A program made the translations under genes and the position numbers. Under the pieces are notes generated by a model. It saw only the letters and a program-made list of their open reading frames with translations, was not told the DNA's origin and did no database searches. A DNA stretch of 64,000 nt from an uncultured Clostridia bacterium (GTDB lineage Bacteria > Bacillota > Clostridia > Christensenellales > UBA1242): assembly GCA_944383315.1 (NCBI GenBank), contig CALWPB010000004.1, positions 1 to 64,000 on the forward strand, read 5' to 3'. Of this stretch, positions 18,496-28,290 are shown piece after piece; position 1 is the first letter of the stretch, and every line of letters begins with the position of its first letter.

Positions 18496-21400
18496 TTAGA
18501 TAGTACCTGAACCGAATACACTGTCTGTACCGTTTAAGATTTTAGTAACTTCGACAACCACTGAAGCTGCCTGACCATCTTGAATAGCTATTTGATAACT
18601 ATCCTCTCCTGTAACACCATCACCACTAACTTCTGTCTGGATGAAGATTGCAACAGATACATAGATATCATAGTTAGCTACTTGACAATCAACCGTTACA
18701 TTTCCACCAGCAGGAATTACCATAACAATTCTGTCATTAGGGTCATCTTTATTTACAAGTACTACCAAAGATGCTGAGTCGCCGCCAGCAATAGAATCAG
18801 TAAATGAAACATTCAATGCTTGCAATAAGCGATATACAAACACAACTTGTATATTGTCGTATTCATCGTTTAATTCGTACTGGAATTCTGTTGTTGGCTC
18901 ATAAGTTTTAACAACACTACCACCACTCATTACAACAATACTATTTAATACTGCTTTTCTTGCCAAACTGTCAATACTTACATCAAATGTAGTCTGATAA
19001 CCAGTAATTGTCAATGAATTTGAATATTTAGCATTAATTGCACTTACATAAGCCTGCGCAGGAGCATTATTTATACTGTACTGATATGCGTTTTTATAAC
19101 CAGCCCCAACACTTAAATTTGGTATGTCTGCACTAATTTCTGTATTTAAGTTATCACCAATAGTAATCGTGTAAGGACGTTGAGTATAATTAATAGTAAT
19201 AGTTGCATTTTCAGTCAATGTAAATGTAATACTACCGCTATTGTTCCATTGACCTTTTGCAGGTGTATAACTCGGAGTACCTGTAGGTCCACTTATTGTA
19301 ATACTATCTACTCTGTAACCTATGTTACCTGATGTAGCGGTTAATGTAATTTGGTCATTAAGGATATAATCACTATCCGCTTTACCATTTGTTACTCCAG
19401 TAGCAGTTATTGAGTATTTACCAAGAGGTGTTTGCGCACCATCCAAATTCTCAATTACTGTAATAGAACGAGTAATAGTTATAAAGTTTACAGTTACTGT
19501 AATTGCTTGATTATTCTTTGCTGGTATAACACCTGCTTTTTTATACAAAGAACGCAAAGTTGATACTGTACTATCGAAAATTGTTTGAGGACCTTGTGTA
19601 CCTTGGTAAATGCCACTAGGTTGATATGCAACAATGTTATTATAGGTCTGACCACCAATAGTTGCATTTACATTGTTTAAGAAATATTTCATATATTCTG
19701 CATCACTAACTGATACTGTGTAATCAGAAAGAGCAGCATCTAAGGTTAAGCCTGAAACTGACTGATTTGGGAATGTGAATATACTTGAATCAGTTGGAGC
19801 AACACCATCAACAGTAACATTAAATGCAAGTGAATATGTATTCATAACTGAATATACAACGTCGTAAGCAGCACTAGCCTCAGTAAAGTCAGCAACAAAA
19901 GTACCGTGATAAACACCAGTTGACGGGTCTGCTGGCAGAGCAATACCATCCTCACCCTTAATAGTGTTTAATTCATAATCATAACCGTTTGCATAATCAG
20001 GTTTTACATATACGTGTACAGTTGATGCATAAGACACTTGTATAGAAAGATTGTCAGCATTGATGGTACTTGTATCAAGTATTTCTGTTGAACTCAAGAA
20101 TACAATACCTGGTGCAGAATTTGCTGTAGCATCTAAATATTCAGTAATGCTAATAGTCTTTTGGTCGTATTCAAAGGTTGCAGTAAATCTTAATGTAGTA
20201 ACATCATCACCCATAACTGTTGCGGTATTACCTAAAGAAGCCAATAAACTATAAGTTTCTGATTCAGTCGTTATTGTAGGATTTACTATAGTACCTACCA
20301 AACTACCGTCAGCATTTGAAAGTGTCCAATCTTTAAATTTTAACAAGCCAGTGATTGCAGAAGAGTTGGTTATACTTACATTTACACTTGAGTTGTTGAA
20401 TAAAATATTTTTACTATCACCAGGCTTTGCTGTAGAAACTGTTACACCAGCACCACTTACGTCAGTAAACGCAACTTGACCTACCGGCATAGTGCCTGAG
20501 TAACCTGACGGAGGAGTAACTACTGCTGTAACTTGATATACCCTATCAAATACAGGTCTAAACCAGAAAGTATCACCGCCACTAAACTTGTTGTACTCAT
20601 CATTTATTGTAATTGTGTAAGTCCAACCAGTAGTACTGTCACCGGTAAGGCCATAGAATGCATCACCAGCACCAAAATTTGGTACATTAGTATTTACAGC
20701 ACCATTTTGAGTACCAACTAACAAACTGTTATAAGAACGTTGAGCATCCGCACCAATATTTATAGTAAGAACTGTACCTTCGGTATACCATACACCGCTT
20801 GCATTTTCTGTTAAATCTTCATTTAATGGTGTAGTAGATGCTGAGTAACTAAATGTACTACCACCTGCATATGCGCTTGTAAAACCATTAAACATAGGGT
20901 CAATATTAAAGTTATACAAACGAACAAATTTTGCTTCCAAATTGTAGTAATCGTCTATCCCATTAGGAAAAGCATAAGTAAATGGATAATAACCACCTGC
21001 TAATGCGCCTTTTGTAGTGTCGGCTGCTAATTTAAACTCGCGCTCTGAACCTTCAATTTTATTGCCTGCTGCATCAACATCATAGTGATACCAACCAACA
21101 AACTGATAATGCTTTCCAACAGAAGAAGCGGCACTTGCTGTAATGGTAACAGGAGTATTAATTGTAGCAGTGGTTACCGTGCTTGACACGGTACAATCAG
21201 GAGTGTTTGATGTTAAGTTGATTGTGGCTTCTTTCATAAAGCAGTAAAGCATAGGCAAACGGTCGTTGACCACATTAGACATAAACCAAACACCACTTGC
21301 ATTTGCTGGTCTAAATGCCCAATTTGGATATGTAGTAGCAACAGCATTTTTATCTCTTAAAGTTTCGTAAGAGGTAATTGGAGTACCAATATTATTGTTT

Positions 21401-23079
21401 GTAGAATTGTAGTAAATACAATTTATTACAGAACCGCCACCATTAGCACCAGCAATACCACCTATAGCAGTTGCCGCAGTGCCTTGTGTAGCACCGATGT
21501 TGTAACAATTCCCTACCAATGAACCACTAACACTACCTACTATACCACCGACATAGTCGTGTCCAGTTATACCATTAAGGTTGTATGAATTTACAATACC
21601 TTTTGTAGCCCCTTCAACAGCACTACCTGCACTTGCACTAATAGCACCGACCAAGCCACCAACATAATTATATCCTGATATACCACAATCGCTGTAACAT
21701 TGTGAAATAAAACTATTTGTAGCATTACCAGCAATAGCACCTACGTATGAGTTTGTTGTATACCAAGAAGAATTAATTACACCAACACGCGTAATAGTTG
21801 CGTTATCCACATAACCAAATAAGCCAACAAGACCTGAACCTGCTGTTGAAAGATTACTAATTGTGTAGCCATTTCCATCAAAGTTACCAGAGAATACAAA
21901 TCCCTGTCTTCCGATTGGGTTCCATACTGTTACATCACTCATATCAATGTTGCCACCCATTTGGAAGTAAAGCCCTGACATATTTTGTCCTGCCATAACA
22001 GCATCTGAAAGAATTACCAAAAACTCTGATGTTGAGAATACAAAAGGAGCGCCTTGAGAACCATCACCACTATCAGCAGCCTCAGCAAGCATTCCTGTAT
22101 AATCAGGAGTTGCACTTGCAAGAATTGCATCATTTGCGCTTGTGTTTACATCACCGTTTACACTAACAACCTCATCAGAAACGTCTGAAATACCTGGAAG
22201 CGCAATATTAATACAAGGACGAACACCATATTCATCAGCAGCATTTGCTTGCTTTACGACACCATCTTTAAGTACTGCTTGTGCTCCATTTACACTTGAA
22301 CGTAACCAAGACGCATCATCTCCAAGACGAATATTATTTGAAGTATTCCAAAGACCACTATTTAATGTAAATCCACTGGCTTCAATAGTCTTAAAACTGT
22401 TTACACGTGCCTTTGGTGAAGTAGAAGTATTCGCAAAACCACCAACTTCGTATGCACTAGGTATCCAGATTTTGTCGCCATTAATACCATCATTTCCAGA
22501 AATCTCGCCTTTGTTTAAAGTGCTTAATTCTATTGCCTGAGCTCCTGCTGCTTGATAGTAAATTTCATCTGCGCCATAAGGAATAATGTAACTTTCAATG
22601 TTGTCATAACCTATTTTTTCAATAAATTGTGGATAGAAAACATTATTTAAGTATTCTCTTACATCGCTTCCACTATAATCGTCATCGCCAAAAGGTAATG
22701 TTGCTACCGCCTCATTTGCGTAAAGGGTAACTATACCATCTTGCATATAAACTACAGTCCAAGAAATACCACCGAGTTCAATTACTGATGATACAATGCT
22801 ACCACCAGCATTACCAAGTGCTACATTATCACCATATTGAGTTACATTATCTGTAAGTTTAGATAAAATGGAATTATTCCATCCTGTACTAGACAATAAC
22901 GCACCAGAATCAAGTGATTCAGTCTTTGAATTTGTATCGGGAGTAACGACAAAATTATCTTTTTGAGAAAGTACAACTCCCAGAGTAATCGCAGTTGCGC
23001 AAACCACCGCTAAAATAGTAAAAATTATTATTTTCAACCATTTTTTAGATAAGTTTACACCCCTGATATAAGTACTCAT
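18496..23079 (-). CDS. Giant secreted DUF6273/GLUG/InlB-repeat protein
   Basis: This 1527-residue protein has a signal anchor at about residues 12-38 (KKWLKIIIFTILAVVCATAITLGVVLSQ). A DUF6273-like domain spans about 60-310 (WIPSAYEVGGF, GLWNTSNN, WLRSSVNGAQ, YGVRPCINIAL). GLUG motifs follow (GLFGYVDNATITRVGV, YVGAIAGN, YVGGLVGAI, YVGGIVGSVSG, AIGGIAG, about 400-570), and then a long array of divergent repeats to the end. No C-terminal anchor is seen. Its DUF6273 domain lacks the GC-rich NNC-codon block found in targets A and B, so it looks like a non-diversified relative. Start support: GGAGG seven bases upstream. Confidence 0.88.
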   Translation of the reverse strand: MSTYIRGVNLSKKWLKIIIFTILAVVCATAITLGVVLSQKDNFVVTPDTNSKTESLDSGALLSSTGWNNSILSKLTDNVTQYGDNVALGNAGGSIVSSVIELGGISWTVVYMQDGIVTLYANEAVATLPFGDDDYSGSDVREYLNNVFYPQFIEKIGYDNIESYIIPYGADEIYYQAAGAQAIELSTLNKGEISGNDGINGDKIWIPSAYEVGGFANTSTSPKARVNSFKTIEASGFTLNSGLWNTSNNIRLGDDASWLRSSVNGAQAVLKDGVVKQANAADEYGVRPCINIALPGISDVSDEVVSVNGDVNTSANDAILASATPDYTGMLAEAADSGDGSQGAPFVFSTSEFLVILSDAVMAGQNMSGLYFQMGGNIDMSDVTVWNPIGRQGFVFSGNFDGNGYTISNLSTAGSGLVGLFGYVDNATITRVGVINSSWYTTNSYVGAIAGNATNSFISQCYSDCGISGYNYVGGLVGAISASAGSAVEGATKGIVNSYNLNGITGHDYVGGIVGSVSGSLVGNCYNIGATQGTAATAIGGIAGANGGGSVINCIYYNSTNNNIGTPITSYETLRDKNAVATTYPNWAFRPANASGVWFMSNVVNDRLPMLYCFMKEATINLTSNTPDCTVSSTVTTATINTPVTITASAASSVGKHYQFVGWYHYDVDAAGNKIEGSEREFKLAADTTKGALAGGYYPFTYAFPNGIDDYYNLEAKFVRLYNFNIDPMFNGFTSAYAGGSTFSYSASTTPLNEDLTENASGVWYTEGTVLTINIGADAQRSYNSLLVGTQNGAVNTNVPNFGAGDAFYGLTGDSTTGWTYTITINDEYNKFSGGDTFWFRPVFDRVYQVTAVVTPPSGYSGTMPVGQVAFTDVSGAGVTVSTAKPGDSKNILFNNSSVNVSITNSSAITGLLKFKDWTLSNADGSLVGTIVNPTITTESETYSLLASLGNTATVMGDDVTTLRFTATFEYDQKTISITEYLDATANSAPGIVFLSSTEILDTSTINADNLSIQVSYASTVHVYVKPDYANGYDYELNTIKGEDGIALPADPSTGVYHGTFVADFTEASAAYDVVYSVMNTYSLAFNVTVDGVAPTDSSIFTFPNQSVSGLTLDAALSDYTVSVSDAEYMKYFLNNVNATIGGQTYNNIVAYQPSGIYQGTQGPQTIFDSTVSTLRSLYKKAGVIPAKNNQAITVTVNFITITRSITVIENLDGAQTPLGKYSITATGVTNGKADSDYILNDQITLTATSGNIGYRVDSITISGPTGTPSYTPAKGQWNNSGSITFTLTENATITINYTQRPYTITIGDNLNTEISADIPNLSVGAGYKNAYQYSINNAPAQAYVSAINAKYSNSLTITGYQTTFDVSIDSLARKAVLNSIVVMSGGSVVKTYEPTTEFQYELNDEYDNIQVVFVYRLLQALNVSFTDSIAGGDSASLVVLVNKDDPNDRIVMVIPAGGNVTVDCQVANYDIYVSVAIFIQTEVSGDGVTGEDSYQIAIQDGQAASVVVEVTKILNGTDSVFGSGTI

Positions 23080-23276
23080 ACAATGTCCTCCAATTTTATT
23101 TTTTAAACTTTCTTTTTTCTAAGTTGCAATAAAAATTCTCGTAAATACTTTGAAATTATTTTACCACATAAGGCAAAAAACTTACAAACAAAAAACGACA
23201 TATTTTAAAAATATTTCACTTTTTGCTTTTATTTTCCCTAAACTTTGTCAGAAAATACATAAAAAATACATATTTG

Positions 23277-23861
23277 TTATTTATGTTCATCTAAGTATGT
23301 TGCCATTAGGTCTGAAACGTGCAAAAATACACATAAGGGGTACTTGTAAAACGCATCAGCGAGCGAATATGAACCACCCCTTACCCTCGCATCAAAGCCA
23401 CCCATATGCCAATTTATCGCCATTGCTTCTTCGCGAGTCAAACGCAAAAAACCATTTATGATGTATACAGATTTTTCGCCGTGTCCATAAGGCAAATTAT
23501 CTTCTACCGTATAATAAGGTTGCTGTACCCAATTCCCGTCAACTTTAACATTTTTATAATCGACTTTGTATGTATTCGCTTTACAAATATCGTGTAATAG
23601 CGCAAGCAATACAATAGTTTCGTGAGAAATCTGCTGTTCCCAATCTTCTCCATACTCACTACGTACAAGTGTCATAAATCTATTGTAAACATTCAAACTA
23701 TGCGCGCAAAGTCCACCTTCGCAAGCGGAATGGAATTTAGTACTTGCAGGTGCAGTAAAAAAATCAGTTGTTAGTAACCATTCAAGCAATTTGTCTGCCC
23801 CTTCCCTTTTCACATTTTCCGTAAACAAGGTAATAAATTTCTGTTTATTCTCTTCTATCAT
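23277..23861 (-). CDS. HD-domain phosphohydrolase
   Basis: The 194-residue protein is a stand-alone HD superfamily hydrolase. Metal ligands are visible in FHSACEGGLCAHSLNVYNR, LLALLHDICKANTY (the HD pair) and the later AINWHMGGF. Such proteins cleave phosphoester bonds in nucleotides or RNA ends. The CEGGLCAHSLNV variant is common in phages and Firmicutes, where the substrate is often unknown. The start has AAAGGAA seven bases upstream. It appears monocistronic. Confidence 0.85.
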   Translation of the reverse strand: MIEENKQKFITLFTENVKREGADKLLEWLLTTDFFTAPASTKFHSACEGGLCAHSLNVYNRFMTLVRSEYGEDWEQQISHETIVLLALLHDICKANTYKVDYKNVKVDGNWVQQPYYTVEDNLPYGHGEKSVYIINGFLRLTREEAMAINWHMGGFDARVRGGSYSLADAFYKYPLCVFLHVSDLMATYLDEHK

Positions 23862-23944
23862 TTGTAAATTCCTTTATTTTTATAGATTAATTTTATTAAA
23901 TAACAAAAATTATGTCAAACAAAAACCCCCTTATCAAAAAGAAA

Positions 23945-23965
23945 AAGATGTGAATTTCACATCTT
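23945..23965 (-). terminator. Terminator of the duplicated-motif gene
   Basis: A nine-base perfect stem (23945-23953 with 23957-23965) has a 3-nt loop. It overlaps the stop codon and is followed on the minus strand by a T-rich run. Confidence 0.75.
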
Positions 23966-24308
23966 ATCTTGACATCTCTTCTTCATTTACGTATTTGTCT
24001 TTTACAGGCTGTGGAACTGACCTATTCATAAACTGTAAAGAGTTTTCATATTCTTTTCCATTTTTCTCTACAATAATGTGAGAAGGGGTTGCACTTTTAG
24101 CGGCTTCCTCTTTCTTTTGTTGCTCTAATGCTTCGAAATATGCTTGTGATTTGTACTTTGGTGCAACTTTTTGCATATCCTCACCATTGTAAGGTGGTAC
24201 ATAAGTTTTATCCATTACGTGCAAAGTGCTGTAATATTCTTTCCCCTCAATCACAACAACATTTTTTTTGCTTTTTTCTACTAAATTTTTTGCTCCGTGT
24301 ATACTCAT
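23964..24308 (-). CDS. Small hypothetical protein with an internal duplication
   Basis: The 114-residue protein has no family I recognise. Two halves resemble each other: VVVIEGKEYYSTLHVMDKTYVPP (about 17-39) and IIVEKNGKEYENSLQFMNRSVPQP (about 78-101). Both follow the pattern (I/V)(I/V)xxGKEYxxxLxxM(D/N)(K/R)xxxPP. They are joined by a charged, helix-prone linker (YFEALEQQKKEEAAK). No signal peptide or membrane segment is present, so it should be cytoplasmic. The start is supported by AGGAAG, and its own terminator suggests a single-gene unit. Confidence 0.75.
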   Translation of the reverse strand: MSIHGAKNLVEKSKKNVVVIEGKEYYSTLHVMDKTYVPPYNGEDMQKVAPKYKSQAYFEALEQQKKEEAAKSATPSHIIVEKNGKEYENSLQFMNRSVPQPVKDKYVNEEEMSR

Positions 24309-24577
24309 ATAATCACTTCCTATATATTATTATATAAATATATATAACATAAACCATTAAAATATTCAAGTGCTAAATCTTAATTTTATTGCAAATTTTG
24401 AATTATTATGTTAAAATTATATTTTAGAGGTCAAATTTAATAAACTATTAATGAAATTTAAATTTATTCATTAAACACAATTTTTATTACAACCTTAATT
24501 TATATTAAGTAAACGACCTAAAATTTTATTTAAACTTTAAATTTAATTAAATATCTTACAATTAAAGGAGCAAATTA

Positions 24578-25963
24578 ATGGACATTAAAGAGATTGTAGA
24601 CAAGCAAAGAGAATTATTTTTGACTGGCAAAACTCTTGATTATGAATTTAGGAAACAGCAACTGCATATTTTGGAGCAAACTATCAAAAAACACACAAAT
24701 GAGTTACTTGAAGCATTTAAAGCAGATTTAAACAAATGCGAATTTGATGCAGTTACTACAGAAATAAGTCTTGCAATGCAGGAGTTGCGATATCAACGCA
24801 AGCATTTACGTAAATTTATGCGCCCCCGCTCTGTTCGTACTACTTTGTTGAATTTCCCTGCAAAAGGCAAAATAATTTACGAACCTTATGGAAATGTGTT
24901 GATTATGTCGCCTTGGAACTACCCATTTCAACTCACTATTAATCCACTTATTGCAGCCATTGCTACGGGAAACACAGCCGTTGTGAAGCCTAGTGCTTAC
25001 ACCCCAAATGTAGCACAAGTTATCAAAAATATGCTTGACGAATTTGACCCTGCATATATTGCAACAGTTATGGGCGGTCGTGCGCAAAATCAAGAACTTC
25101 TTGACCAGAAATTTGATTTGATTTTCTTCACTGGTAGTAAAGAAGTTGGTCGCGTTGTAGAAGAAAAGGCTTCACAACACCTATGCCCTGTTATTCTTGA
25201 ACTCGGTGGTAAATCGCCCTGCATAGTTGATGAAACCGCAAATATTAAGACCGCAGCACGCAGAATCGCTTGGGGTAAATTTCTAAATGCTGGGCAAACC
25301 TGCATTGCACCTGACTATATCTTGGTACATTCTTCCGTTTATGATAATTTTATCAATACAGTTGTTGAACAGACAAAACAATTTTTCTACACTGACAAAA
25401 AACTTAATGATAATTTTATGTATATTGTCAACGAAAAACACGTTGAGCGACTAAAAGGCTTAATTGACAAGAAAAAAGTTGTATTTGGTGGCAAAGTCAA
25501 CGGTAGACAATTAGAGCCAACTATTATGAAAAATGTAAGTTTTGACGATGCTGTGATGCAAGAAGAAATATTCGGCCCAATTATGCCAATAATCAAATAT
25601 GACGACATTAATGAAGTAATTAATTACATTAACGCACACGATAAACCATTAGCCTTATACTATTTTTCACGTAACAAACAATCTATCAACAAAGTTGTAA
25701 ACTTGACAAGTTCGGGTGGTGTCTGCATCAATGAAGTAATTATGCATTTCACTGAGCACAATCTCCCCTTTGGTGGTGTTGGGGCAAGTGGTATGGGCAA
25801 CTATCACGGTAAGCACTCATTTGCATCATTCTCCCACGAAAAATGCATACTTAAAAAGAGCCCAAATGTTGAACTTATGATTAAATATCCGCCATATACA
25901 GAGAAAAAGTCGCAATTTGCATACTTTTATCTTGGTCATAAACATCAAAAAGACGATAAATAA
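24578..25963 (+). CDS. Aldehyde dehydrogenase (fatty-aldehyde / class 3-like)
   Basis: This NAD(P)-dependent enzyme would oxidise aldehydes to carboxylic acids. The 461 residues fit the shorter class-3/fatty-aldehyde branch. Motifs include SPWNYPFQLTINPL (about 110-123), FFTGSKEVG (Rossmann motif, about 185), catalytic Glu in LELGGKSPCIVD, catalytic Cys in NAGQTCIAPDY, and EEIFGPIMP. The C-terminus (HKHQKDDK) has no clear membrane helix, unlike microsomal relatives. A GGAG ribosome site precedes the start and the gene stands alone. It might detoxify lipid aldehydes; the substrate is inferred from subfamily only. Confidence 0.93.
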   Translation: MDIKEIVDKQRELFLTGKTLDYEFRKQQLHILEQTIKKHTNELLEAFKADLNKCEFDAVTTEISLAMQELRYQRKHLRKFMRPRSVRTTLLNFPAKGKIIYEPYGNVLIMSPWNYPFQLTINPLIAAIATGNTAVVKPSAYTPNVAQVIKNMLDEFDPAYIATVMGGRAQNQELLDQKFDLIFFTGSKEVGRVVEEKASQHLCPVILELGGKSPCIVDETANIKTAARRIAWGKFLNAGQTCIAPDYILVHSSVYDNFINTVVEQTKQFFYTDKKLNDNFMYIVNEKHVERLKGLIDKKKVVFGGKVNGRQLEPTIMKNVSFDDAVMQEEIFGPIMPIIKYDDINEVINYINAHDKPLALYYFSRNKQSINKVVNLTSSGGVCINEVIMHFTEHNLPFGGVGASGMGNYHGKHSFASFSHEKCILKKSPNVELMIKYPPYTEKKSQFAYFYLGHKHQKDDK

Positions 25964-26062
25964 GGCAAAACTATTCGTAAAAACCTTAAAAAGTCGTAAT
26001 TTTTAATAGGGAGTAATTCATTTTAAACAAAAATCTCGGCTCTAAAATCATTTTACAAGCAC

Positions 26063-26099
26063 AAAAAAAGACAAAGTCATAATAAACTTTGCCTTTTTT
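26063..26099. terminator. Bidirectional terminator between the aldehyde dehydrogenase and the Ser/Arg peptide genes
   Basis: AAAAAAG..CAAAGT and ACTTTG..CTTTTTT arms form an imperfect hairpin between convergent genes. Confidence 0.7.
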
Positions 26100-26111
26100 A
26101 TTATTCTCGCA

Positions 26112-26336
26112 TTATTTTGCACGAGAATTACGAGTGCTTGCACGAGTTCCACTTGACTTAGTGTTGCTCTTGGCTCTAGTGCTAGTACTGTTAGCACGTG
26201 TGCCTGAACACATTTCCGTACCGCTTTCTACCATTTTGTTTGTACGGTTCTTATTGCCACCGCAACGACCGCCACAACTCTTGGTTGCTGATGCGCGAGT
26301 ACGAGCATTGGAATTCGTAGATGACTTGGTAGCCAT
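26112..26336 (-). CDS. Small Ser/Thr/Arg-rich basic protein
   Basis: The 74-residue protein starts at the ATG at 26336, directly behind GGAGGTGG; longer upstream reading frames lack a ribosome site. The composition is low-complexity: about half Ser, Thr, Ala and Arg, with repeated TRAS/TRAN/TRAK units, and a central SCGGRCGGNKNR motif with two of its three Cys. It resembles small nucleic-acid-binding or SASP-like basic peptides in composition only; no family is recognised. It lacks acidic clusters and membrane segments, so binding to RNA or DNA is the simplest guess. Confidence 0.65.
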   Translation of the reverse strand: MATKSSTNSNARTRASATKSCGGRCGGNKNRTNKMVESGTEMCSGTRANSTSTRAKSNTKSSGTRASTRNSRAK

Positions 26337-26572
26337 TATTCCACCTCCGTTTTTTGTAATCCGCGGTTTACGATAGTATTTTGTGTTGAAATATAAAAAA
26401 CATTCGTTATATATTATGTAAAAGATTGTAAAGTGCGTAGCCGCACGCGCGATAAGAAAAAATAGACAGTATTTTTTGCTAATGCTTTTTATTGGGTGTG
26501 CACCTATGCACAATTTTAAATTAGGAATTTTGGACACGCAAGTGTGAGTACCAGCACCATAGAACGCACAAT

Positions 26573-26603
26573 AAAAAAAGCACATAAGTTATGTGCTTTT
26601 TTT
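26573..26603 (-). terminator. Terminator of asp23-fakA
   Basis: AAAAAAAGCACATAA and its complement, separated by one base, form a 15-bp stem ending at the fakA stop codon. Confidence 0.85.
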
Positions 26604-28242
26604 ATTCGACACTTATTAGGTAATAGTAAACTGATTGTCCGCCTGGAATTACCGAAACTTCACACTCAGGATACTTCTCTTGTAGTTTTTCACAAAGTGC
26701 ATTTGCATCTTCCTCATTAACTCCCTCACCGTAAAAAAGTGTTATGTTGACTTTATCTTCATTCATCATCTTTTCTACAAGTTTGATAGTTGCTTCACTT
26801 ACCAAAGTATCTTTTGATTGAATCTTTCCGCCTTCAATACCTATGATATCGCCTTCTTTCAAATCAAAACCATCAATGTGAGTCTTACGGACAGCATAAG
26901 TAACGGCTCCACTTGACACACTGCTACGAGCAGTATTCATTGCTTCTGTATTTTCTTCTACTGTTCCATCCATATTAAATGCAAGGCACGCTGAAATACC
27001 TTCGGGAATTGAAACCGTAGGTATAACGTGAATAAAGCGCTTTGTTAAATTTTGCGCTTGCTCGGCAGCAAGAATAATATTTTTGTTATTTGGGAACACA
27101 AAAACGTGATTACTTGGAACTTTCTCTACTGCTTTTGCGATATCATCAGCACTTGGGTTCATAGTTTGCCCACCCTGTACAATTTGGTCTACACCCAAAT
27201 CTTTAAATACTGCGGCAATACCATCACCTGACGCAATAGCCACCATACCAAAAGGTTTGGTAAATTGTTCAGCCTTTGCCCTTGCCGCTTTTAATTCTCT
27301 ATTTTGCTGAACCATATTTTCAATCTTGATGTTGTGTATCTCGCCCAATTCAAGTGCATAGCCTAATGCTCTATTTGGTTCGTTAGTGTGAACGTGAACT
27401 TTTACTAAACTCAAATCCCCTATACAAATTACTGAATCACCGATTGCCATTAATTTCTCACGGAGTTTATCAATATCGGACTCCGTTGTCTTTTTATTCA
27501 TCTCTATAACCATAAACTCAGTACAATAAGCAAATTCGATATCAGCAAGATTTTCATAATTAATTATCGCGCTATTATCTTCAATAGGTTTGGCTTCTTC
27601 CGCTTCTTTAATAATGAATTCTTCGTCTTCGGTAAGTAGTCCTTTGTAAAAACCTGTAAAGATTACAAGCAACCCTTTACCACCTGCGTCAACTACACCT
27701 GCTTGTTTAAGTACAGGAAGCAATTCTGGAGTTTGCTCTAATATTTCTTCACCTGTTTTTAATACTTGATCAAAGAACCCTTCAAAGTCTGCGTGTTTCT
27801 TCGCTGCTGCTTCTGCACTGTCTGCCATAACTCGAATTACTGTAAGCACTGTACCTTCTTTTGGAATTGATACTGCCTTATATGCGTATTCAGCACCACC
27901 ACGCATTGCTTTTGCAAATATTTTGGTGGTTATTTCAGTATGTTTGATAATCTCGTTTGCCATTCCGCGTAAAATCTGTGAAAGAATAACACCTGAGTTA
28001 CCTCTCGCACCACGCAAAGCACCTTTCCCTAATGCTTCACCTAGGATATCAAGGTTGTTGGTTGGACATTCATTTACTTCTTTTGTGGCTGACATAAAAG
28101 TCATTGCCATATTATTTCCTGTATCTCCGTCGGGCACTGGATATACATTTAAACTATCAATATATTTTCTATTGTTTCCCAAATATACATTTGCGGCGTT
28201 TATCATTCTACGTAATATTGCACCGTTTATACTCTTTTCCAT
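26602..28242 (-). CDS. fakA: Fatty acid kinase FakA (DAK2-domain protein, YloV)
   Basis: FakA phosphorylates FakB-bound fatty acids to acyl-phosphate for phospholipid synthesis. The 546 residues match the family. The N-terminal DhaL/DAK2 kinase domain has SLNVYPVPDGDTGNNMAMT (about 29-47) with the Mg-nucleotide Asp residues, and GARGNSGVILSQILRG. A middle domain and a C-terminal DegV-like part follow (IIGIEGGKIQSKD, ITLFYGEGV). It lies 48 bp downstream of the asp23 gene, the conserved Firmicutes arrangement. FakB-type (DegV) partners are encoded at 51316 and 61879. Confidence 0.95.
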   Translation of the reverse strand: MEKSINGAILRRMINAANVYLGNNRKYIDSLNVYPVPDGDTGNNMAMTFMSATKEVNECPTNNLDILGEALGKGALRGARGNSGVILSQILRGMANEIIKHTEITTKIFAKAMRGGAEYAYKAVSIPKEGTVLTVIRVMADSAEAAAKKHADFEGFFDQVLKTGEEILEQTPELLPVLKQAGVVDAGGKGLLVIFTGFYKGLLTEDEEFIIKEAEEAKPIEDNSAIINYENLADIEFAYCTEFMVIEMNKKTTESDIDKLREKLMAIGDSVICIGDLSLVKVHVHTNEPNRALGYALELGEIHNIKIENMVQQNRELKAARAKAEQFTKPFGMVAIASGDGIAAVFKDLGVDQIVQGGQTMNPSADDIAKAVEKVPSNHVFVFPNNKNIILAAEQAQNLTKRFIHVIPTVSIPEGISACLAFNMDGTVEENTEAMNTARSSVSSGAVTYAVRKTHIDGFDLKEGDIIGIEGGKIQSKDTLVSEATIKLVEKMMNEDKVNITLFYGEGVNEEDANALCEKLQEKYPECEVSVIPGGQSVYYYLISVE

Positions 28243-28290
28243 TTACTAAAACCTCTAAAACTCTAAATTGAAATAGGAAAATGATGTAAG

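Noticed and set aside
22195-22320. Possible third DGR variable region in the DUF6273 domain of the 1527-aa protein
   Set aside because: It has the WLRSS and YGVRP landmarks, but the DNA is AT-rich like its surroundings, lacks the invariant GC-rich ends of the other two blocks, and shows no NNC codon run.
26337-26585. N-terminal extension of the Ser/Arg-rich peptide to 157 residues
   Set aside because: The extension has different composition, no ribosome site, and a perfect GGAGGTGG site precedes the internal ATG at 26336.
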